Assembly: GCF_933775445.1 (NCBI RefSeq) | Contig: NC_065876.1 | Coordinates: 28,644,001-28,708,000, forward strand | From: Argentina anserina | Taxonomy: Eukaryota > Streptophyta > Magnoliopsida > Rosales > Rosaceae | Reading direction: 5' to 3' | Length of the DNA stretch: 64,000 nt | Shown: piece by piece, positions 1 through 12,200 of the stretch | Position numbering within the stretch: position 1 is the first letter of the stretch | Layout of the letters: each line of letters begins with the position of its first letter | The notes under the pieces: model-generated | What the model saw: the letters and a program-made list of their open reading frames with translations, nothing else | What the model was told of the DNA's origin: nothing | Databases searched by the model: none | Translations under genes and position numbers: made by a program

Positions 1-1050
1 TTTTAAGCCGTTAAAATATCTAGAATACCCCCAATTCAAATCAGGATTTTTTTCTTTCTTTTCTTATGCATTTTTATTTTCTTTTTTGGTTTTCTTTTTG
101 TTTTTCTTGTTTTTATATTTAATTCATCATATGTGCTATCAAATATATATAATTGTAATCAACACAAATTATCAAATTAATTATAAACAAGATAAGTATC
201 TTGTACTGTTGTTGTCTAAGCTCTATAATTACATTATTATTTATCACGTATATTTCTTATCAGGGTATGAAAGCCCAATATCATATTATATACTCAAAGA
301 ATGACGATCTTGCTCCCTATCAACTAATCTGTAATTTTGTTGAACGCTTGCGAGAACTTAGAGCAGATATAAAACAAGTAAAATGGAATGGCTCACCTCA
401 CGTAGATCGGTTTCAAAACTCAAACTTAGAGCGAATGATAGTGAATACATTGCTTGGAAACTTTTATTACTAGTAATTGCACTTTGTTTCTAATTATAAT
501 CTAATCATTATCTTATGACAAGAGATTTAGTTCCAAGCATTACTTTTTAACATTTTTTCTTCATTTGGTCAGAGCACCCAAACCCATTGTCGGAAATTTT
601 GTTAATTTGTTTATGCAGTAAGAGGAGAATTAATAAAAATTGCTTAACATCAAGTTGGAAATAAATAATTTGAAACTATTTTTGCATCAAACTATAGTTA
701 TGATAGTAGAAGTATTTCTTGTCTTAGCATTGTAGAAAATAATCAAAATATGTTTGTAGAGCATCATAATATAAATGAAGTTTTCTAACTGGATTTGAGT
801 ACTGGCACTCACAGGTCATTTTAGGCATCATCCAATTGATTATAAACTACTTATTTTGTTTACAATTAATTTGATAATTTGTGTTGATTACAATTAAATA
901 TATTTGATAGCACATATGATGAATTAAATTTAAAAACAAGAAAACAAAAAGAAAAACCAAAAGAGACAATAAAAAAGGCATAAGAAAAGAAAGAAAAAAA
1001 TCTGATTTGAATTTGATGTATTCTAGACATTTTAACGGCTTAACGAAATG
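1..1050. mobile_element. Mutator-like (Pack-MULE type) element with long inverted repeats, cut by window edge
   Basis: The first ~205 bases and bases ~838-1046 are inverted copies of each other with few mismatches; shared landmarks include TTAAGCCGTTAAAAT, a T/C-rich stretch, and ATTCATCATATGTGCTATCA. Terminal inverted repeats of about 200 bp are typical of Mutator-like elements, and the ~630-bp interior holds an apparent host-gene exon fragment, as in Pack-MULEs. The left end lies at or beyond base 1, so no target-site duplication can be checked. No transposase is visible, so it would be non-autonomous. Confidence 0.7.
264..473 (+). pseudogene. Captured fragment of a DUF829 (TMEM53-like) gene inside the MULE
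   Basis: After a plausible acceptor (TTATCAG, ending at 263) an open stretch reads MKAQYHIIYSKNDDLAPYQ, then a helix rich in charged residues, then VKWNGSPHV. The pattern YSxxDxLAPYQ...VKWNGSPHV matches the C-terminal part of plant DUF829/TMEM53-like alpha/beta hydrolase proteins as I recall them; normally SPHV is followed by GHYR and a C-terminal helix. Here the reading diverges right after SPHV and stops at 473, so the copy is truncated at both ends. It lies between the inverted repeats, which indicates capture by the element. The family assignment is from memory. Confidence 0.5.
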
Positions 1051-1492
1051 ATCAACTAACGTAATAAACAAAACTATTAAAAATAAGAGTCGAAGATATA
1101 CATATTAAATTTGAAAAAAAAAATATTTTTACAACTAAAATGTAAAGTGTTAAAAGTATTTAATCCAAGAAAAAAAAGCAGTAAGAAATGTGATGTCTTG
1201 AATAATAGTTCCGAGTTTCCACGGGGTATTACACTATTACATTTTCCAGCACTTTCCAGTGACACAATGATAATTAGTACATTTTAACTAGGGTTGACCG
1301 GTTGGGTGTAAATTGTTGGGGTAAAAACTAAAAAGTAGAATTAGTACGCCAGTAGTTGAAGGCAAGGACCCGTGAAGGTTGACTGGGAATACGGAGAGAG
1401 AAACTAAGAATGATAAGGTGACCGGGTAGAGGCGGTGGAGTGAGTGCATTGGTGATGTTGCCATAGAGTGATAGGGCAGCATGGCCTAGGTG

Positions 1493-1593
1493 GCTAGAGA
1501 GAGAGAGAGAGAGAGAGAGAGACTTGAGAGAGAATCTATCGCTATTCTCTTTTATCTTTTATCTTTCCGTGAGAGAAAGAGAGAGAGAGAGAG
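1493..1593. repeat. GA microsatellites upstream of the TPR gene
   Basis: Two (GA)n tracts (about 1493-1522 and 1571-1593) lie about 400-500 bp before the TPR-gene start codon, in its promoter or 5' leader. GA/CT tracts are common in plant core promoters and 5' UTRs. Confidence 0.8.
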
Positions 1594-2005
1594 TGATGAG
1601 TATGTGTGGTGGTGCCAGCTATTCTGTTCAAGGATCAAAGCTTGCCCTCTTTCCATTATAACCCAAGGTCAAAGCTGGCAATCCCTACCTTTTGTTTTTT
1701 TTTTTACTCTTAATTCAAAATCCCCATTATTTAAATACAAAATCCTCCATTAATTCTTCTCTCTCTGTTCCCTCCCACTCTTTCTTTTTTCTTTTTTCTT
1801 CCTTCCATATAAATATTTCTCCTCATTTCTTATTACTTCAGAGTGGGAGAGAAAGACGGAGAACACACAGGAAATATGTGTATGCTTTGAAGGGGAGGAA
1901 AGGATCCATCCGCAACCAGAACACAGCAGCTTCTTCATTGTGAATGGTTCACTCCTTCCCATCCTCCTTTTCATCTACTACACAGCTAGATCAACAACAA
2001 CAGCA

Positions 2006-4481
2006 ATGTCTTCTGCTACTTCCCCTTGTCTCTCTTCTAATGACAAGAAGCACTGGTGGCTCAGCACTAGAAAGGTAACTAATCAAATTCCAACTGTAAT
2101 TCAATCAATCTCTTTCTATATTCCCGATTTTAACCAAATCTATTGCAGCAGATTGTGGACAAGTATATCAGAGACGCCAGAAGCCTGATTGCGAGTCACG
2201 AACACAGCGAGATCGTCTCCGCTGTGGGACTACTAGACGCCGCTCTTGAAATCTCACCGCGCCTCGAACAAGCCCTGGAACTCAAAGCCAGGTCTCTGCT
2301 CTTTCTCGGACGATTCAAAGACGTTGCCGATATGCTCCAGGACTACATTCCCAGCCTCAAAATCGCCATCGACGACTCCTCCGGCTCATCCGACTCTTCG
2401 TCTCAGAATCTATCGAGGGAGCGAGTCAAGCTTCTGTCGGCCAACAGCAGCAACTCCTCCTCCGACGACTCATCCCGTCAGGATCCCTCCTTCAAATGCT
2501 TCTCCATCTACGACTTGAAGAAGAAGGTCATGGCAGGCCTCTGCAAGAATTGCGACAAGGAAGGGCAATGGAGGTAAAATTCCACTCCCATCTCTATCTC
2601 TGTTCCATTGGTTTTTGCAAATTTGCTTTGCGTGAAAAACATAATTTTTCTGGGTTCAACTTTTTATGACTATTATTATTGTCTGAGATCAGACGCCACT
2701 CGTACTTAATGGGGAGGTTGGTGTTCTTCACCCTCCTCTACCTCTACCTCTGAGTAAATGCACTGCCACCTTCTTTTTTTTATATTCGTTTTCTTTCAAA
2801 TTACTTCATTTTTAACTTTTCTTACAACCCAAACAATACAAAGAACGCTTATTTTGTGTAATTGCATTCACTTCTCTTGAAACAACAACTGGAAATTTGC
2901 CTGTTTTGCTTGCTTCACTGATCTTTGTTGCTTTCCTCTTTCTTTAGGGGAAAATTTGTTTGTTTTTGGACTCGGAAAACATTGGATCCCAGTTTGTTAT
3001 AATAAATTTCATAACAACTTTGACTTCCAAATTGTCATTGCCAGCTAAACAAGTTTGAAATTTGATATAGATTCTGATTGCCAATCAAATGATATAATAA
3101 AACCAGTTCACACTAATTCTGAAAAGCTCCATAGAACTTGATCTGCTTGCATTGTCCGTTAGCTAGCTTGTAGTATTAGTTCGCTTACTTGTCCTTCCAA
3201 CGTAACAGGTACTTGGTTCTGGGGCAAGCTTGCTGCCATTTGGGACTCATGGAGGATGCCATGGCTCTCCTCCAAACCGGAAAACGTCTTGCTGCTGCCG
3301 CATTTCGCCGCGAGAGCACTAGCTTATCCGACGATAGTTTCTCCTTCCCCAATTTTTTCAGCAGAACATCCTCCTCCTCCACCAATAATGCACCCTCGAC
3401 GCCGCCGCGGACCCTGACGGAGACTGAGACTGTGACACACCTCCTCAGCCACATCAAACAGCTCCTACGACGAAGAACTGCAGCCTTAGCTGCCCTTGAA
3501 GTAGGTGCATACGCCGAGTCCATCCGCCACTTTAGCAAAATCCTCGACGGCCGGCGAGGTGCACCCCAGGGATTCCTGGCCGAGTGCTACATGCAGCGCG
3601 CCTCAGCATACCAGGCTACGGGTAGGATAGCTGAGGCAATTGCGGATTGTAATCGGACTTTGGCTCTTGATCCCAGTTGTATACAAGCATTAGACACAAG
3701 AGCTGGACTTCTCGAAACAATAAGGTGTTTACCGGACTGCCTGCACGATCTAGAGCACTTGAAGCTTTTGTACAATTCAATTTTGAGGGATCGTAAGCTT
3801 CCTGGTCCAGCGTGGAAAAGACACAACAATGTAAGGTACAGAGAGATTCCGGGGAAGTTATGTGTTTTGGCGACCAAGATACAACAGCTGAAACAGAGGG
3901 TGGCTTCTGGAGAAACAGGAATTGTGGATTATTATGCTCTGATCGGTTTAAGAAGAGGGTGTTCCAGGTCTGAGTTAGACAAAGCTTATTTATTGTTGTG
4001 TTTGAGGCACAAGCCTGATAAGGCTACAGTTTTCATAGATCGGTGTGAGCTAGCTGATGATCGCGATATTGATTCTGTTAGAGACAGAGCCAAGCTATCT
4101 GCATTGTTGCTCTACAGATTGCTTCAGAAAGGCTATTCGAGTTTGAGCACAACCATTATGGACGAAGAGGCTGCCGAGAAACAGAGAAAGAAAGCTGCAG
4201 CTGCACTCCAAGCAGCTCAAGCCCAAGCACAGGCTCAAGCTCAGGCCGCACAGGCTGCAGCCGCGGCCGCGATTCAAATCCAACAAACCCAAGAAGCCCT
4301 GATTGAATTCGAATCTGCTTCCTCAAATTCGAATTCTAATAGTAATAGGATGGTTCATTCATCGGAAGCCAAAGCGTTCCAAGGGGTGTTTTGCAGAGAC
4401 ATTGCTGTGGTTGGGAATCTGCTGTCGCAGGTTGGGTTTAACCGCCCAATTACAGTCAAGTATGAAGCATTGAGCTGCTGA
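2006..4481 (+). CDS. TPR protein with degenerate J-like domain (resembles At2g47440/At3g62570)
   Basis: Three coding exons: 2006-2074, 2149-2573 and 3209-4481, giving about 588 residues. Junctions are GT/AG and keep frame. The ATG at 2006 begins MSSATSPCLSSND; no earlier in-frame ATG is seen. Helical TPR-like repeats occupy about residues 25-85 and 165-330, with a serine-rich insert between. From about residue 402 (GIVDYYALIGL) follows a segment like a J domain, but the HPD signature reads KPD (RHKPDKA), so Hsp70 ATPase stimulation is unlikely. An alanine/glutamine-rich helical stretch lies near 490-525, followed by a conserved-looking C-terminus. TPR proteins of this kind are thought to bind Hsp70/Hsp90 tails as co-chaperone scaffolds; this role is inferred. 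The Arabidopsis counterparts named are from memory. The neighbouring BRCT gene converges on it from the right. Confidence 0.88.
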
Positions 4482-6378
4482 AGCGGCTGATGCTTCCAAA
4501 ATTAGAAACGTTGGAGCTTCGCTGGTGGGGCAATGGTCTTTTCTTCTATTCATTTTGTACAAAGGAAAAAAGAAAATTGGAAGACGGTTGCCGGGAAATT
4601 TTGTTACTCTTTTCCCAATTTGCTTTTCTACTATTACTACGACTAGTTACGTTAAATTTACTCTTCTTACTATTGTACATAAATTTCTACTTTCGATCGG
4701 TTAGTTTAAATTTCATTATATGCGTTCTGTTTTCCGTATATCTAATATTAATATCTTCATTGGTTATGAGTTAATTTGGAGCAATAATAATTAATGGAAT
4801 GGTAATTTGGTGATGGTGGGCACAAAGCCACTAATATAATGTCACTGTTGTAGAGAGCGATGGGAAGAAGTGAAATAAATACAAGAAGATGAAATATGTC
4901 CTATTATCTGGTGCCTGCCAGTGGCATTTATAGTTGTTCACTAGTTTGCTGTTGGCTTGGTCTTGAAATAACCATGGATGGAGCTCTGGACTGGTGTCTG
5001 ACATTCCCACAAAATAAGATTCAAGAATTAATTTACTAATTGCATATTTACCTCCAAGTCCCAAATAATAATAGTAATAATAGAAGGGGCATGCCGCCCT
5101 CAATAGTGGTAGGTAACTAGGTATTGAATGGTGAGCCAGGCAGAAAGAAAACGTGGCCGGAAGTGGGAACGAGGACAAAGTTAAACTCATCTCATCTCAT
5201 CGGAAAAAGGTAGTGTCAGTCTTCCACTCTTTTCTGAATTATATATCTTGGCTGGCCGGGAATTGAAAAAGCTAGAGTGAGAGGCCAACCAGGAGAGCGG
5301 TGGCAGGTCTAATCTTAATCAATGAGCTCTCTCGCTCGGTCGATGCAACATTTCAACACACAAAACAAGAAAAACAAAGGTGCGCGCAGGGGGACTTATC
5401 ATTCATAACACTTTAAAAGGTCAGGTCACTTTGCCACCCCATCATTACGCCAAGCCTCCTCCTCCTCCAACTCAACTCAATAGTGTTCGACTCTGCAATC
5501 TGCATCAGATTCCGTACGGGTGCTCCTGACCACCCCTGACTCGATCTTTGTTTCTTGCTTCCACCTCTTCTTTCTTTTGGTGTTGCACCCAAACCCAGAC
5601 GTGGTTCCATCCCATGTGACAATGTGACTCGTTCCATTATGTGCACCTCACGATTCCGCAAAATTCAAACATATAAAACAGATATATAAAAATAACTCCA
5701 TCGAGCTCATTCCTTATGCATATGTCATGTGCATGTCCTGTGTTCATACGAACCCCTTTTAAGAGGGGGTTGTTGGAAATGGATGAGATGAACTCATGAA
5801 CAACAACCCTAGCTTAAATCCAACTGCCTCGCCATTGATTAATTACAACAGCAGAACCCTAGTTGGAGTTGGAAGCTTGAATTGATTTGTGGTGTCCCTG
5901 TAAGGACCTGCAACATTGATAAGAAGTTAAGAACAGGTTACAAAATTATATATGGCTCCTTTGATCTTACCTAGTTCCGGTCGTTTTCTTTTTGCCACAA
6001 CAAGAAACATTAATTAACAACACATGTAAAAGCAAGGTTCATGAATTCATCACTCATCTAGTTACTACGTACGTACTCCTTGCCCGGCATTGATTATTTT
6101 ACCCGCCATCTCTCTCAATTCACTTCTTATCGTACGTGCAGGCTGCGACCAAATTAAGGCACACGAGACATGAGTATTTGATACGCACCTTCAACTTACG
6201 CACGTACATACATATAAGTTAACTAATTAGTATGTTAGTTGATCTTGTTGGTTTAACCCTTAACACTTCAACCTGGTCATTAAAGCTGATTTTACTTTTA
6301 TAATTCGAGGGGGATGTCCAATACCATTTATTTACGTTAAATTGTTCCTTTACTTTCCTTGGAAGTCATGAATTAATG

Positions 6379-6413
<35 letters not shown>

Positions 6414-6990
6414 GAAGAACCCTTTATTCCAATGGATGGGTAGCGCCTTTGGCCTAGAGTAATTACTATGTGTATTCGGAACACCACGTGACACTGTCAT
6501 GAAGTGTATCCAGCCAATCATATTATGCTACGTATACTATGTACCGGGTATATATAATAATTTTCCTTTAGTATCAAATTGAGACATATTTCTACTTATT
6601 TTTTACAATCCTAAAAATTGAGGACTCAATCATTCTCATTATGTATTAAGTGATTTAAAAAAAATTGTATTAGTTTATCACTCGCTGAGTTTTGACTTCT
6701 CTTTTAAACTCAGGAGTTTTCGTTATTGTCTGATGGCGTTTCTAAGGACTGGAGTATAGAGGGTGGCCGGTAGGTGATTGTTCTTTGACGGATGGTGGAG
6801 ACAATTCATGACAGAGGTTTGTGTAGCTACTAATGGATTTGTTTCGCTTCGGTAAAAGGTTTGTCGTCCGCCAAGTGTGGTGATTTGTTCTTGTAACTTG
6901 CAGCAAGGAATGATTTGGATTAGCGATGCAAGGCAAAACAGAGAACATAGCTGCGTGAGACTGCCCGAATCGAATTCCTTGATTAGTTGG
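4482..6990. other. Intergenic, no gene seen
   Basis: 3' flank of the TPR gene followed by AT-rich spacer. Frames here are short and show no domain or splice support. Contains a (TA)n tract at about 6381-6411 and a tiny hairpin (CCCC/GGGG arms) near 5755-5770. Confidence 0.6.
6381..6411. repeat. (TA)n microsatellite
   Basis: About 15 uninterrupted AT dinucleotides. Confidence 0.9.
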
Positions 6991-7814
6991 AATCGAGGGC
7001 CATAGGCGACACAAAATTTGGGCCCTCACAGATTAAAAATATATATTTTTCTTCAATAACAACTGATGGTAAAGAAAAAGTGGAAAACAAAAACAATTCT
7101 CAATATGACTTAATAAGATAGTATCTTAGTTCAAACAAAAATCTTACAATTATAATAATAGTACCTAATTATTGAAAAATTACCCTTCTTGCATTTTTGA
7201 CAAAATTTTCAATTACCCCTTATGGTTGACTTTTAATTATATTCTGAGCCAGTATATATAACAATCTGATCCAAATATGCAATAAGATAATAACACGTTG
7301 CCACCACCTGGCGACCAAGCCCTACATATCGTCGTATGTCCTAAGATCTCAGCCTTATCCTTGAGATAGATGCCGGCGACATCAGAGACCTCGAGTGGTG
7401 GCAGCTGCAGCAGCGATAGCGGCATCGTTGTCGTCCATTGATGCAGAGGTGGAGGCGAACCTCTTTGGTGTTGTATTCATTGGCAACAGAGAGAGAGAGA
7501 GAGAGAGAGAGTTGAAAAGAAAAAAACACACTAATAATGTAATTTTACGAGTAAATGTTGAAATGAGCATATAAAATTAAATTAGGCCAGGTCCGTACCT
7601 GAGGTGAGGCTGCAGTAACGGCCGCCTTAGGCACCAAAATTCTTGCCAATTTTTTAAAGAAAATAACAGACTAATAATGTAATTATATGGGTAAATATTG
7701 AAATGAGCATAGAAAATTGAATTGGGAGGCTGTAGCAACGGCCGTCTCAAGCATCAAAATTCTTGCCAATTTTTTTACAATATATATGTAATATACACTT
7801 TTTAAATGGAAATG

Positions 7815-7852
<38 letters not shown>

Positions 7853-8035
7853 AAATTCTGATTTTTTTCCAAACCATTTGAATTCTCTCCTCCCCTGAAA
7901 CTAATTATTGATACATAAAAACAATTATTAAAGGGAGCATTAGATTATTTATAGTTTTTTTTGTACTAAAGGGCGCCATTTTTTGATACCGCCTCAAGTC
8001 TTGAAATCTCAGGTTCGGCCATAAATTGAGTAAAT
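6990..8035. repeat. Degraded hAT-like element with internal tandem duplication
   Basis: The stretch carries repeated phrases of the kind found at hAT element ends (GGCC...CCTGAG...GAGGC...GGCACCAAAA near 7587-7640, and an inverted counterpart near 7955-8025). Inside, about 107-130 bp starting CTAATAATGTAATT recur 140 bp apart (7531 and 7671); the second copy lacks about 22 bp. (GA)n at about 7490-7511 and (AT)n at 7816-7848 lie within. No clear target-site duplication. The superfamily call is tentative. Confidence 0.35.
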
Positions 8036-9216
8036 TTTAAGGTTTTTTTTTGTTAAAATGGTCAACTATTAAAAAAAAAACAATACACGATATAAACATC
8101 AGCAATTTATAATTTATGTAATAAGTTACCGTCGACTAATATTTTTATTGAAACAACACTATTCTATAGGAGCCTAGAGAAGAATTCAGAAAAAAAAATA
8201 TATGGTTCACACTTTCACTAACCGCAATGGTTCTTGGTGTGCGAATTCAAACTAAAGCGCTTAATCTGTCATTTTGACAGGGGCTTACAGTAGGTGAAGC
8301 CTAATGCAAAACCCAAACAAAGACTGGCCGAAGAAAAAGCTAGATATAAAAAAGCAAACATTACATGATATCTACGGAGTTGGAATTTGGTAAATATGTC
8401 AGTCTTCAAGCTAATACTTTTTGATCTGGCAGTAGAACATCGTAATCTATACTTTAACAGAAGCCTAAAGTACGTGAAAGTATATCCGAATTCACAGGAT
8501 TACCATAAGAAAACGGAACGCCCACCCCCTCTAGCAACTAAGAGAGAGAACGAAAACAATTGACTCCCCGATATCATGTAGAAGTAGTGGCATTTCAGAG
8601 TGAATAAGCTCTTGTTGATTGGCAACTTCTACTTAGCTACTACCGACGAGTTCCTAAAATGACTGATACAACTGATCTATCTAGACAGCCATAGCTTCGT
8701 TGTATTACACTAGTGAAAACGCAAACCAGGACCCCGCTTCGTCAATCTAGACATCTAGTACTCCAAAAGTTCCATCAATCTCAGAGATAAATATAGCTAC
8801 AATTTTTAGGCTATAGCATGCAAATGAACAGTTCCGTAAGTATACCCAAAAAAAAGAAAAAGAAAAAAGACTTGCAACCTATCCAAGGAAAGATCATTTG
8901 GATTTATAATCTGGTGAAAATAGATGCCCCAACCTGAAAGCAGGGTGATATCGGTATCTAAAGTTTATGTACTATGATCTCACTGATGCACTTGTTAAGA
9001 GTCCATGCAGTATGTGGGATAGAGCAAACCTATGGGCGAATGTGGAATAAAATAGATACAACTCATGGAAATAAGCCACTTACAGTGAATGCAGTACAAT
9101 AAAGAGTCGAAGGATAATTGCCTTCCCATGTTCCTACATCACACATACAGTGATGCACTTTCGTACAAACATTTGAACTTAACATACAGTAAATTACACA
9201 TTGGGAGTTGGGACAA
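8036..9216. other. Spacer and probable 3' UTR of the BRCT gene
   Basis: No coding frame is supported. The part nearest 9216 is presumably the 3' untranslated region of the minus-strand BRCT gene. Confidence 0.5.
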
Positions 9217-12200
9217 TCACTTGCTCTTGCCCTTTTTCCTTTTCTTAGAGGGATTACTGGTGTTTTTGCTTTGGCTACTACACTTTGGACAGAACCAGTC
9301 ATCCTCTGGAATTTCTTCAAGTGGCGGACTGCAGCAGTTGATATGAGTACCAATTCCACAGCCAACAGACCCACTTTCGTTGCCACATATCAGCATTACC
9401 TCTCCTCTGTCACAAGCCCCACAGATAACGCAGGGTATATCACTGCTACCAGAATCCTCCATAGGTGTCTCATCCTCTTCTTCCACCACAACCAAAACTT
9501 CTTTTGCCTTGCTCTGCAGACGGCCAAATGACTTTTCCGCCCAAGCATGAGTATTGTATAGCACATGTCTCTCAAGGGGGTATCCCGGTTTGCACACATA
9601 CTCAACCAAGTAGTCAGCTACAACACAGGGTATCTCGTGTTTTAAAAACTCTTGTACCCACACATCAACACGTGGCATTCCTGGGCTAACAATGGCAAAG
9701 TCAAGTCCAGAGTTCAAGAAGCGTGTGTATGGAGGACAAGTTGCTAATACTGTCCCATCACCAGCCTTCACGACGCGCTTCAGAGTATCCTGTTTGTGTT
9801 CCAAGAAGATTATCTCAGATGACAAATGAATGTTCCAGTTAACAATGCTCACTATGAATAACCAGTATAAGACCTAATATAACAATAGCTTTAATAAACT
9901 GCAAAGTGCAGACAACAATGCTTCCAATCAAATGAAAAAGAATTTGATGATTATATCTATTTCGTTTGTGAAATTATGCAGAAAATTGCAGACATTATGT
10001 TTGGGAGCATAGCAAACATACCAGACGTGGTGCAATGCAGTCACCATATATAATAATCCGCATTCCATGAAAGGCACCATGACCAGTTCTCTCTCTCAAG
10101 AGGCGCCACTTCCTTGGGGCCTCCAAATTGATTGTGCCATCTTCACTGAGGCCACTCTTGTACCACTCGTAACGTTCCTCAGCCACAAATTTTCCTGCCT
10201 GATTACTAGCTGCCAAATAATCACTCTTAAGAATCCATCTACACCAAAGGTATAATATTTTAGCATCAATTCGATAAAGCAGTTTAAATAAGATAACATA
10301 AATTTCCATCAAGTGACACCACAATTCTCAAAAAAAAAAGAAAAAAAAAAGACACCCCAGCCTTCAGTATTGCGGAAACAAACCTTCCGGATGCTGCAGC
10401 TGCAAAAAACTTTTCTATCCTGCGAATTGGTTCTGGTATAATTAAATGTGTTGCCTGGTAGGACCAATTATGGGAATCACGGCAACACCTTCCTTTCAAT
10501 CGCTTGATAATTTGCTGAAACTCCTTCCTCTCAAACTGATGTCCGCTCAAAATAAACCATTCAGGTTGAGTTTTAACTCTGTCTGAAGCCTTCACGTCTT
10601 GTAATGCAGAATTTCGACTGATCTTTGCCAACTTTTGATTGATCTCTGTTGGAGTAAAATTACATTTAACATGTGATTTCCCTTCCTGCTCTTTGACCTT
10701 GCTTATATTTTGATCTCCACGAACAGTTGGCCTGTTTTCCTTCAGCTCAGAAGAATCCTCTGGCTTACTTTTGGGTGTACTGTGGCACTTAGATTTGCCT
10801 ACTGGACATGCAACTCCGACCTCTTCCATCTCTGTCCCCTTATTGTTCTCAGTCTCAGTGACTACAGGAGAAGTCTTTAACTTGGTTCGACCCAAAGGTC
10901 GCTTTTTCCCATTGTGCTTCTTTCCTTTAGCACCATCTCCTTTTGAGGTTGTTTCAATCAGCATAGAAACAGACTCTCTTTGTTCAGTTTCTTTCATCTT
11001 TTCCACCGAGGCCCTTGCATCACCATGGACACAGGGCTCAGAGTGATTTAATATATCCTCAGCGACACATTTCTCGGAGTTCATTTGATCACTGATTGCC
11101 AGAACAGTCTTCAACTTAGATTTAACCAAATGTCCCTTTCTCCCACTGTTCTTCTTCCCTGTAACACCACCACCTTTTGAGGTTAATTCCACCTGCACAG
11201 AAACTGTTTCTTCTTGTTCATTTTCTTGCACATTTTCCCCTGAGGCCGTTGCATCCCCATGGACACAGGGATTGGAGTCATTTGATATATGCTGCAACCC
11301 TTTTAATTCCTCTTCCATGACTATATCAACATTAAGCTCCGACTTATTCGCTTCACGTATACTCTCCAATTCGTGTTGATCTTCTTCCTCAGGAGCCTCA
11401 GTTTCATCATCCAGAGAGTCAGTTTTGTTCTCAGAAACATCTGCAGACGTAGTATCATCTTTAATTGCTAGCCTCCCTGCTTTTGCATTAACATCTGGAG
11501 AAAGTAAAGCAGGCTTGGTAGTGGGGGATTTCTCCTCATCTGCTGCATTTATATAAACACGATCAACATTTAAGGAGGCACCATCATCCCAGTAAATAGA
11601 AAAATTTTGGTTCGCGGAAGTTAACTTGGGCCTAGAACCGAGAGTCTTCTCGGATAGCATCATCTTCCTATCTGGTTTTATCGAGTCATCAATTCCACCT
11701 TTATGCAAGTCCAAGTTAGCAACGTTGTCGGACCTATTAGTCACCGACATATTCTTTCTCAGCGACGAACCCTGGACATCTTGTTGCTGATTTTGTGGTT
11801 CCATTATGTCTCTCACCGTAGTTGTAGATTCTTCCATTGCCAAATTTCCAACGCCAGGCTTGCTGGATAAGGGTGACTTTCTTAACCTCTGGAATGTGGA
11901 TAGAGGAGATTTCTCGTTGGCATTGCCATCATGGGCAATCTCTGAGATCAGGGTAGTGGAGGAAGGCACAACAGATGTCAATGATTTCTCAGCATGATTA
12001 GATGATTTTGTTGGCAATACAACAGCACCTAAGGTTTCTGCAGCATTCAAATGAGTCAGAGTCTTATTCAAAGAATTATCATCATTTCTGTCAGTATAAT
12101 GACTATTAGTCTTATATGAACCATCAATCAAAGGTGTTGGTATTTTTTCAGGAGAAGTATCACTTGATGGACTTCTCACAATGCTTGATTCTGCATCACA

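Noticed and set aside
1940..2005. N-terminal extension of the TPR protein from an upstream in-frame codon
   Set aside because: The upstream codon is GTG (at 1940), not ATG; the first in-frame ATG is 2006.
4831..5190. Minus frame of 119 residues as a gene
   Set aside because: Low complexity (poly-Tyr from an ATAATA tract), no family, no splice context.
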